From an uncultured Clostridia bacterium (GTDB lineage Bacteria; Bacillota; Clostridia; Christensenellales; CAG-138): DNA of 36,645 nt. This document shows, piece by piece, positions 31,109 through 36,645 of this stretch. The stretch is from NCBI GenBank assembly GCA_937900325.1, contig CALCEX010000016.1, positions 1 to 36,645 on the forward strand, written 5' to 3'. A model generated the notes under the pieces. It made no database searches. It was not told the origin of the DNA and saw nothing but the letters and a program-made list of their open reading frames with translations. Within the stretch, counting starts at the first letter, position 1. Each line of letters begins with the position of its first letter. Position numbers and translations under genes: made by a program.

Positions 31109-32011
31109 ATGGTACTGGCACTTCAAATCATTTTGGCGGCCTGCTTCGTAGGTATCGCGGTCGATATGTTTATCGACATCAACAAGAACCACAAGGGCGA
31201 GTGCAAAAAAGCCAGCGGCAAGCTCTGGGCGCAGGGTATGTTCGTAGGTATTATTGCAAACCTTCTGGATACGCTCGGCTGCGGCTCCTTTGCTCCCTCT
31301 ACCTTCCTCTACAAGACCTTTAAGAACGTAGACGACATCAACATCCCCGGTACGCTGAACGTTGGCGATACCTTCCCTGTTATCTTTGAGGCTCTGATCT
31401 TCACCAACACCGTTGACTGCGAACCCCTGTTCCTGGTCGTCATGGTCGTAGCGGCAGCCATAGGCTCTTACAGCATGGCTGAGGTCGTGTGCAAGTGGGA
31501 CGCCAATAAGATCCGTCTCGCGATGGGCATTGCGATGCTGTGCTGCTCCGTGGTAATGGCCTGCAAGAATGCCGGCATCGGCCCCTTCGGCACCATCGGC
31601 GAACTGAATGGATTTACCATCAATCAGTGGCAGTTCTGGGTAGCGGTTATACTGAACTTCTTCTGGGGCGCCGGTATGGACGTTGGCTTCGGCCTCTATG
31701 CGCCCTGCATGGCTACCTGCCTGCTGCTGGGCTGCTCCGGCATCACCTGCTTCCCCGTATTCATGGGCTCCTGCGCTCTGCTCATGCCCGCCTGCTCCAT
31801 CGTGTTCATCAAGAAGGGACGCTATGATGTAGTAGCTACCGTGAGCAACATGATCGGCGGCTGCATCGGCGTATTCATCGCATGGAAGATAGTTACCAGC
31901 CTGCCCATGCACGTCCTGATATACCTCATCTGCGTAGTACTTCTCTGGACCTCCTATAAGATGCTCAGCGACCGCGCAAAGGACCTCAAGGCCAAGGCCG
32001 AGGCAAAGTAA
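31109..32011 (+). CDS. TauE/SafE-like membrane permease
   Basis: A 300-residue protein with about 8 membrane segments. Features consistent with the sulfite/organosulfonate exporter TauE/SafE superfamily are an N-terminal half with CGSFAPSTFLYKT and a C-terminal half with VSNMIGGCIGVFIAWKIV and a terminal VLLWTSYKMLSDRA. The family assignment is moderate: motifs are weak and the many Cys residues in membrane segments (GCSGITCFPVFMGSCALLMP) are unusual. Substrate unknown; sulfonates or other anions are possible. Start at 31109 has CTGGAGG upstream; an in-frame ATG at 31043 has none. Strong ATC/CTG codon bias marks high expression. Confidence 0.7.
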   Translation: MVLALQIILAACFVGIAVDMFIDINKNHKGECKKASGKLWAQGMFVGIIANLLDTLGCGSFAPSTFLYKTFKNVDDINIPGTLNVGDTFPVIFEALIFTNTVDCEPLFLVVMVVAAAIGSYSMAEVVCKWDANKIRLAMGIAMLCCSVVMACKNAGIGPFGTIGELNGFTINQWQFWVAVILNFFWGAGMDVGFGLYAPCMATCLLLGCSGITCFPVFMGSCALLMPACSIVFIKKGRYDVVATVSNMIGGCIGVFIAWKIVTSLPMHVLIYLICVVLLWTSYKMLSDRAKDLKAKAEAK

Positions 32012-32028
32012 ACAAAAAGACTTATTTC

Positions 32029-32058
32029 AAAGGGGGCTGCCCATCGGGCGGCCCTTTT
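32029..32058 (+). terminator. Terminator of the permease gene
   Basis: AAAGGGGGCTGCCC pairs with GGGCGGCCCTTTT around ATC. A TGG-TACAAT extended -10 element (32060-32068) for the peptidase gene follows directly. Confidence 0.8.
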
Positions 32059-32099
32059 GTGGTACAATAAGGGAAAACAAGGACGACGGAGGCGGAAAA

Positions 32100-33140
32100 A
32101 TGGAGCTGGAATACAAGTATGCCGATTACGCGGCGGATAAGGCTATTGAGCTTATAGGGATAGACAGCCCATCCGGCTACACGGAGCGCGCTGCACGCTG
32201 GGTGCAGGAAAGCTTTGAAAGGCTGGGCTTCAGGGCGGAACGCACCCGAAAGGGCGGCGTGATGGTTACGATAAGGGGAGGAGACGAGAACGGCCTGCTG
32301 CTCGAGGCGCATACGGATACGCTGGGCGGCATGGTCGCCGAGATAAAAACAAACGGCAGGCTGCGCATAACCAACATAGGCGGTATGCAGCCCAACAACG
32401 CCGAGGCGGAAAACGTGCGCGTCTATACCAGGGGCGGCAGGGTTATCGAGGGAACCTGCCAGCTTTGTAACGCATCTGTGCATGTGAACGGGGAATACGG
32501 CGATGCAAAGCGCAGCTTCGATACAGAGGAGATAGTGCTGGATGAGCAGGTAAAGTCACCGGAGGAGGTCCGCAGGCTTGGCATAGAGGTCGGGGATATA
32601 GTTTGCTTCGAGCCCAGGCCGAGGATAACACAGAGCGGATACATAAAGAGCAGATTCTTGGACGATAAGCTGTCCGTTGGCATACTGCTGGGTATTTGCA
32701 AGTACATCAGGGAAAGCGGCAGGGCGCCTGAGCGCCCGGTGTACGCCCATATCACGGTATATGAGGAAGTGGGCCACGGCGGCTCTGCCTCGCTGCCTGG
32801 GGGCGTTACGGAGGCTATAAGCGTGGATATGGGGTGCGTGGGCGATGGCCTTACCTGCACCGAACGCCAGGTTTCCATATGTGCCAAGGATTCCGGCGGC
32901 CCTTACAGCTATGAGATAACGGGCAGGCTCATTGAAGCCGCAAAGGCGGAGAAGGCGGATTACGCCGTTGACGTATATCCCCACTACGGCTCAGACGTGG
33001 AGGCCACGCTGAAGGCAGGGTGCGACATACGCCACGGGCTTATAGGCGCGGGCGTCTACGCCAGCCACGGCTATGAGCGCAGCCACAAGGACGGCGTTTA
33101 CAATACCCTGAAGGTGCTGAAAGGGTACCTTGGCATATAG
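32100..33140 (+). CDS. M42-family aminopeptidase
   Basis: A 346-residue cytoplasmic metallopeptidase. Two-metal ligands are visible: His71 in EAHTDTLGG, Asp188/189 in RFLDDKLSVG, the catalytic Glu222/223 in YEEVGHGG, Asp243 in SVDMGC and His near 321 in SHGYERSH. M42 enzymes form dodecameric tetrahedral particles that trim peptides; some members act as glucanases. GACGGAGGCGG precedes the ATG. The acetyltransferase gene follows after 19 bases. Confidence 0.92.
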   Translation: MELEYKYADYAADKAIELIGIDSPSGYTERAARWVQESFERLGFRAERTRKGGVMVTIRGGDENGLLLEAHTDTLGGMVAEIKTNGRLRITNIGGMQPNNAEAENVRVYTRGGRVIEGTCQLCNASVHVNGEYGDAKRSFDTEEIVLDEQVKSPEEVRRLGIEVGDIVCFEPRPRITQSGYIKSRFLDDKLSVGILLGICKYIRESGRAPERPVYAHITVYEEVGHGGSASLPGGVTEAISVDMGCVGDGLTCTERQVSICAKDSGGPYSYEITGRLIEAAKAEKADYAVDVYPHYGSDVEATLKAGCDIRHGLIGAGVYASHGYERSHKDGVYNTLKVLKGYLGI

Positions 33141-33159
33141 CGAAAGACCGGAGGTCCCT

Positions 33160-34263
33160 ATGGCTGAATTTCGACTTTTACAGGACGGGGATAAGGAGCA
33201 GGCGTCCGCCCTCTGGCAGCAGTGCTTCGGGGACAGCGACGGCTTTTGTCGCTGGTTTATGTCGGAGCAATGGAACGGCGAATACAGCGTTGCCGCCTTT
33301 GAGGGGGGAAAAATGGTATCCATGATACATGGGCGGCCGTATATCCTCAGAATAAGGGGACGCGAGGTTCCGGCTGTTATAATGTGCGGGGTAGCTACCG
33401 CCCCCGAATACCGGCACAAAGGCCTTATGCGGCGCTGCATGGAGCTTTTTGAGCGCAATGCGCGGGAAAGGGGCGCATATGCGCTGTTCCAGTCGCCGGT
33501 GGATTTCAGAATATACCAATGGTGCATGCAATACCCTTCTTCGGCCTCCGCAATGATAACATCGGAAAAAACCCGGGGCATGAGGGGCTGCCGCTATGCA
33601 GTGGATTCCCCCTGCTGCGAGGGCTTTGCCGGTGAATTGCTCCGGGTATACGACCGGGCGATGAAGGGGTACTCCGGCTATGTGATAAGAAGCATTGAGA
33701 ACATGAAAAATGTGCTGCGCGGGCACGCGGCAGACGGCGGGCGGCTGCTGAGGTATATAAGGGACGGAAAGACCCTCGGCTACGCCCTGTATTTTGACTA
33801 TGACGGGCAGCTCAGCAGCATAGAATTCATTGCGGAGAACAGAGCTGCCGCCGCCGGCATCCTTTCATTTTTAGGGGCGAGGGGCAAGGGGGAAAAGCTC
33901 TCCCTGCGCGGGCCCATCGACCTGTGCTCCTTGAGACTTCCGGCCTGCCTTAAGATGGCCTGGGCGGATACCACCGCGATGGCGGCGCTGAACGTGCCGG
34001 GGCTTCTACATGAGCTTGGGGGCTTTGATGATGTGGCGGTAATACCGGAGAACAACGGCGTTTTCGGTTTTGACGGAGAGCGCAAAAGCGTCCCTGCGGA
34101 TGTGAGGATGGACAGCGGCAGGCTGATGCAGCTGCTTTCGGGCTATATGGATATAATTCAGCTTGAAGGGGAGGGCTGCGCAGAGGTTTTGAACAGAAGC
34201 GCTGCGGACAGGCTGGTGGACAGGCTGCCCGCGCTGCCCTGCTTTACGGCGGAGGAATATTGA
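33160..34263 (+). CDS. GNAT-family N-acetyltransferase (Eis-like architecture)
   Basis: A 367-residue protein: N-terminal GNAT domain (about 1-130) with CGVATAPEYRHKGLMRRCM, matching the acetyl-CoA loop (V-A-T-x-P-x-Y-R-x-x-G-L), a second GNAT-like domain (about 140-280), and a C-terminal sterol-carrier-like domain (about 290-367). This three-part plan is that of Eis-type acetyltransferases of Firmicutes, which modify amines; substrate unknown. ATG at 33160 follows CCGGAGG; an ATG at 33130 overlaps the peptidase gene and lacks a site. Confidence 0.85.
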   Translation: MAEFRLLQDGDKEQASALWQQCFGDSDGFCRWFMSEQWNGEYSVAAFEGGKMVSMIHGRPYILRIRGREVPAVIMCGVATAPEYRHKGLMRRCMELFERNARERGAYALFQSPVDFRIYQWCMQYPSSASAMITSEKTRGMRGCRYAVDSPCCEGFAGELLRVYDRAMKGYSGYVIRSIENMKNVLRGHAADGGRLLRYIRDGKTLGYALYFDYDGQLSSIEFIAENRAAAAGILSFLGARGKGEKLSLRGPIDLCSLRLPACLKMAWADTTAMAALNVPGLLHELGGFDDVAVIPENNGVFGFDGERKSVPADVRMDSGRLMQLLSGYMDIIQLEGEGCAEVLNRSAADRLVDRLPALPCFTAEEY

Positions 34264-34270
34264 ATAATGC

Positions 34271-34303
34271 AAACAAAAAGGCGGCTGAGGCCGCCTTTTG
34301 TAA
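34271..34303. terminator. Bidirectional terminator
   Basis: AAAAAGGCGGC-TGAG-GCCGCCTTTT between the convergent acetyltransferase and 155-residue genes. Confidence 0.9.
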
Positions 34304-34317
34304 GCTTGGTATGATCA

Positions 34318-34785
34318 TCAATCGTCGCGGGTGCGCCACGCGATCTCAGCATCGAGATTTTTGCGGAGAGTCTCGTTTTCCTTTACCAGATCATCGTAGT
34401 GTACGCTTTGGATGTAGAATTTATCAAATCCGAAGGTGGCTTCCTCAAGCTCCTCGTCGGTGTAGCTGGGGAGCAGGGTGCCGTTCTTGCGGCGCAGCCC
34501 CATGGCGGTTATGACCACAAGCCGCCTGTGCTGCTCGGAAAGCTGAATTATCTTGAGGCTTTCGGGTATTTCCAGGTTCAGGTCGTAAAGCTCGTTTACA
34601 CGGCGGAGCAGAGGCTGCTGCTCGGGCTTGATCGAGACGATAACACCGTATTTTGCGAACAGCTCTTTGAGATAGTCCGCAGATACCGGCTCGCGGGTGA
34701 TGGTGCTCTTGCCAAGTCCCTCAAGCATGGTATTGGAAATAGAGAAACTGACATAGGTTTCGTTGCCTGTCTTTGGGTAATCCAT
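34318..34785 (-). CDS. Unrecognised 155-residue soluble protein
   Basis: A soluble, fairly acidic protein beginning MDYPKTGNETYVSFSISNTM and ending in a short coiled-coil-like stretch (DLVKENETLRKNLDAEIAWR). There is no signal, membrane segment or cysteine cluster, and I do not recognise the family. It has a strong site (TTAGGAGG) and its own promoter (minus strand TTGACA at 34888-34883, 17 bases, TAGCAT at 34865-34860), plus a terminator shared with the acetyltransferase gene. It is therefore a real monocistronic gene. Flanked by a tRNA on the other side. Confidence 0.75.
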   Translation of the reverse strand: MDYPKTGNETYVSFSISNTMLEGLGKSTITREPVSADYLKELFAKYGVIVSIKPEQQPLLRRVNELYDLNLEIPESLKIIQLSEQHRRLVVITAMGLRRKNGTLLPSYTDEELEEATFGFDKFYIQSVHYDDLVKENETLRKNLDAEIAWRTRDD

Positions 34786-34859
34786 ATTTCCTCCTAAATA
34801 ATCTGTTTTGTTTTTATTATCGGCAAGCCGACAAGATATAATTCAGACTTGATACTTTG

Positions 34860-34888
34860 ATGCTAACACTAAGTGCAACTTATGTCAA
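34860..34888 (-). promoter_or_regulatory. Promoter of the 155-residue protein gene
   Basis: Minus strand TTGACA (34888-34883), 17-base spacer, TAGCAT (34865-34860). Confidence 0.55.
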
Positions 34889-34938
34889 CCACTGATTTTT
34901 TTTACACAAATGACATCGGCGATCCCGGCAACATCTAT

Positions 34939-34967
34939 TTGACAAAAATGCTTTTCGCGCATATAAT
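34939..34967 (+). promoter_or_regulatory. Consensus promoter of tRNA-Arg(CCT)
   Basis: TTGACA (34939-34944), 17-base spacer, TATAAT (34962-34967); the tRNA begins 10 bases later. Confidence 0.9.
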
Positions 34968-34976
34968 ATATCTGTT

Positions 34977-35053
34977 GTCTCCGTAGCTCAGCAGGATAGA
35001 GCGTTCGCCTCCTAAGCGAAAGGCCGCGCGTTCGAATCGCGCCGGGGACGCCA
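34977..35053 (+). tRNA. tRNA-Arg (anticodon CCT)
   Basis: A 77-base cloverleaf starting GTCTCCGTAGCTCAG, anticodon loop CTCCTAA (anticodon CCT, reads AGG), T-arm CGCGCGTTCGAATCGCG, encoded CCA. Single gene with its own promoter and terminator. Confidence 0.95.
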
Positions 35054-35054
35054 G

Positions 35055-35090
35055 AAAGCCCGATAAAGTTTAGCTTTTTCGGGCTTTTCC
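35055..35090 (+). terminator. Terminator after tRNA-Arg
   Basis: AAAGCCCGATAAAG and CTTTTTCGGGCTTTT form a stem around a TTTAG loop, ending TTTTCCTTT. Confidence 0.85.
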
Positions 35091-35189
35091 TTTGTCTGAA
35101 TGCCGATTATATGCAATTATCCTTCTTGTATCAAAATCTGATAATTGACGTCAGGTAATTTTTGGCGATTTAGCAGCAAATTTTGCTCA

Positions 35190-35756
35190 TCATTCTCCGA
35201 CCAGCGCGTCCACAAGGGCTTCTATGGATGTGCTGCCCATGCCGCCGAAGATTTGCAGCATATGACCGGATAGCAGGGTAAAAAACAGCTCGGCCCGCTC
35301 GCCCACTATACCGGCGTTGCGGGATTGCAGTTTCAGCGCGCCAAGCTCCAGCATCAACCGCCATTTTTGCTTGTATTCCGCCATCAGCCCGCGTATGGGG
35401 GTATCCTCGCTGGCGCATTCGGCGCACAGCACGCAATACAGCCGTGCGTTGCGTTCGTCCGCCATGAGATCCCCGAAAAGGCGAACGAGCGCGGGGCGGA
35501 GAACCTCATCCCGTTTCAGCCCGTCTACCCAGGAGAGAAGTATGTCCGTCATATGGCATAGACAGTCGTCGGTTATGGTGACGATGAGATCGTCCTTGGT
35601 GGAATAATAGTAATACAGCGTACCCTTGCTGAGCCTGGCTTCGGCTGCGATATCGCCAAGGCTGGTGCCGTGGACGCCCTTTTGAGTAAAGAGGGAGGAT
35701 GCGGTATAGAGTATAGCGTCACGTACAGACGGAAAATCCCCGTGCTTGCGCGGCAT
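35190..35756 (-). CDS. TetR-family transcriptional regulator
   Basis: A 188-residue regulator with a TetR N-terminal domain: AILYTASSLFTQKGVHGTSL, then DIAAEARLSKGTLYYYYSTKDDL (recognition helix about residues 34-54). The C-terminal ligand domain (about 60-188) is of the YcdC/AcrR-like helical type, with several Cys (CVLCAECASED). ATG at 35756-35754 has AGGAGGGG upstream; a longer open frame upstream is not supported. It is alone, with no obvious regulated neighbour; ligand unknown. Confidence 0.92.
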   Translation of the reverse strand: MPRKHGDFPSVRDAILYTASSLFTQKGVHGTSLGDIAAEARLSKGTLYYYYSTKDDLIVTITDDCLCHMTDILLSWVDGLKRDEVLRPALVRLFGDLMADERNARLYCVLCAECASEDTPIRGLMAEYKQKWRLMLELGALKLQSRNAGIVGERAELFFTLLSGHMLQIFGGMGSTSIEALVDALVGE

Positions 35757-35861
35757 ATGCGTCCCCTCCTTCTGCTCGGGCCCGGATTCCAGCCCTTTGA
35801 CTGACAATATATAAATTATACAATATGGAAAGTACGCATACAAGTTCAATATTGCAAAAAT

Positions 35862-35890
35862 AAAAAAAGCGGGGAAATCCCTGCTTTTTT
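35862..35890 (-). terminator. Terminator of rpmE
   Basis: AAAAAAGCGGGG-AAAT-CCCTGCTTTTTT (one G-T pair); works for rpmE on the minus strand. Confidence 0.85.
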
Positions 35891-35902
35891 CATCTGTCGC
35901 AA

Positions 35903-36103
35903 TTAGTTCATGCCATAGCGCTTCTTGAAGCGATCCACACGTCCGCCGGTATCTACCAGCTTCTGACGGCCGGTAAAGAACGGATGGCACTTGGAGCAAA
36001 TTTCGACCTTGAGCTCGCCCTTGACGGAACCGCTCTTGAAGGTCTCGCCGCAAGCGCAGCGAACGATGCTCTCACCGTAATTGGGGTGGATATCCTTCTT
36101 CAT
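35903..36103 (-). CDS. rpmE: 50S ribosomal protein L31, zinc-binding type
   Basis: A 66-residue protein MKKDIHPNYGESIVRCACGE with the zinc-ligand pairs CAC and CSKC and the usual HPFFTGRQKLVDTGGRVDRFKKRY C-terminus. It bridges the two subunits at the central protuberance. The cysteine version acts as a zinc reserve in many bacteria. AGGAGG precedes the ATG; a small hairpin (AGGGCG/CGCCCT, 36133-36150) lies in the leader. Confidence 0.98.
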   Translation of the reverse strand: MKKDIHPNYGESIVRCACGETFKSGSVKGELKVEICSKCHPFFTGRQKLVDTGGRVDRFKKRYGMN

Positions 36104-36188
36104 AGTGTTATCCTCCTGTATTTGCTGGGCGCAGGGCGATCAGCCGCCCTCCTGCTGCATACGGGTATATTACAACCCGAACGAAATT

Positions 36189-36218
36189 ATTATATCTTAT
36201 ACTGCGGTGCCGGCGCAA
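36189..36218 (-). promoter_or_regulatory. Promoter of rpmE
   Basis: Minus strand TTGCGC (36218-36213), 18-base spacer, TATAAT (36194-36189). Confidence 0.6.
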
Positions 36219-36232
36219 GTATTATTTTGATA

Positions 36233-36264
36233 TATTCAGGCCTTTTTTACAAAAATGAGCCTGA
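36233..36264 (-). terminator. Weak hairpin after rho
   Basis: TTCAGGC and GCCTGAA arms with a long 17-base loop, in the 188-base gap between rho and rpmE; weak as a terminator. Confidence 0.35.
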
Positions 36265-36291
36265 ACGGACCGGGAGACAAGGCGCTGCGGT

Positions 36292-36645
36292 CTATTTGCC
36301 GAAGATCTTGCCCGTGGTGAAGCCATCCTTTTCGTAGGCGCTGTTCCAGGCCCGTATCCTGGAGACGAATTCCTTGTTGTTTTCCGTCTTTTCGAGCATG
36401 GCTATGAGCTGCTCGGTGATTTCCGCGGGATTGCCGTTGCCAAGCATTTTGCGTATGATGTACACCGCGTCCATTTCATCCGGGGAGAGAAGCAGGTCAT
36501 CGCGGCGGGTACCGCTCTTGTAGATGTCTATGGCGGGGAATATCCGCTTTTCGGAGAGCTTACGGTCAAGGTGTATCTCCATATTGCCGGTGCCCTTGAA
36601 TTCCTCGTAAACTATATCGTCCATGCGGCTGCCGGTCTCGATGAG
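36292..36645 (-). CDS. rho: Transcription termination factor Rho, C-terminal part (5' end outside window)
   Basis: 117 residues reach the right edge in frame. The sequence LIETGSRMDDIVYEEFKGTGN and RKLSEKRIFPAIDIYKSGTR matches the C-terminal end of the Rho ATPase domain, including the secondary RNA-binding (R-loop) segment and MELHLDR-like MEIHLDRKL. Rho is a hexameric RNA translocase that ends transcription. It is the upstream gene of rpmE, an arrangement conserved in Firmicutes. Confidence 0.97.
   Translation of the reverse strand, partial: LIETGSRMDDIVYEEFKGTGNMEIHLDRKLSEKRIFPAIDIYKSGTRRDDLLLSPDEMDAVYIIRKMLGNGNPAEITEQLIAMLEKTENNKEFVSRIRAWNSAYEKDGFTTGKIFGK

Overview
The window is chromosomal DNA of a low-to-mid GC Gram-positive (Firmicutes, Clostridia-type) anaerobe, probably gut-associated. 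The evidence is strong GGAGG ribosome sites, consensus sigma-A promoters, compact operons, a clostridial-type HflX with an N-terminal extension, YetF plus DUF4363, Hsp33, zinc-type L31 next to rho, and proline/threonine linkers in surface proteins. Most genes are GC-rich but use ATA heavily for isoleucine; a few probably highly expressed genes (the sugar-binding lipoprotein at 22852, the TauE-like permease at 31109) use ATC instead. I cannot name the species.

Layout. (1) 1-1138: AT-richer flank with the end of one unrecognised gene, a frameshifted ribbon-helix-helix remnant, strong hairpins, and a direct repeat of the 3' end of the adjacent tRNA-Gly, looking like the scar of an integrative element. 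(2) 1139-1773: six tRNA genes on the minus strand (Arg-His-Gln-Lys-Leu-Gly in transcription order) with their own promoter and terminator. (3) 1937-4140: YetF/DUF4363 pair, then a LexA/CI-type S24 repressor with Cys at the nucleophile position, divergent from a 63-residue membrane peptide; the shared control region holds three related operator-like sites. (4) 4370-15956: housekeeping and envelope genes: anchored beta-propeller protein, JAMM-like/HflX fusion, dTMP kinase, Cys-rich peptidoglycan-binding protein, LCP protein, then an operon of methyltransferase, metzincin-like protein, Hsp33, TPR protein and THUMP RNA methyltransferase. tRNA-Ala(GGC) follows.

(5) 16239-29873: a large carbohydrate-utilisation locus of two divergent operons. 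Leftward: PfkB kinase, GatZ/KbaZ subunit, DUF4432 epimerase-like protein, second PfkB kinase, ribulose-phosphate-3-epimerase-like protein, 6-phospho-3-hexuloisomerase-like SIS protein, D-lyxose isomerase-like cupin. Rightward: sugar ABC transporter (lipoprotein, ATPase, permease), DhaK-like protein, DeoR regulator, DhaL-like protein, class II aldolase. The logic is import, aldose/ketose isomerisation and epimerisation, phosphorylation, aldol cleavage to trioses. The DhaK homologue lacks the covalent substrate-binding histidine, so the substrate is unlikely to be plain dihydroxyacetone. This is my best candidate for an undescribed pathway.

(6) 29980-36645: XRE regulator, TauE/SafE-like permease with a long leader, M42 peptidase, GNAT acetyltransferase, an unrecognised 155-residue protein, tRNA-Arg(CCT), TetR regulator, rpmE, and the 3' end of rho running off the window. 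No rRNA, CRISPR array or intact transposase was seen.
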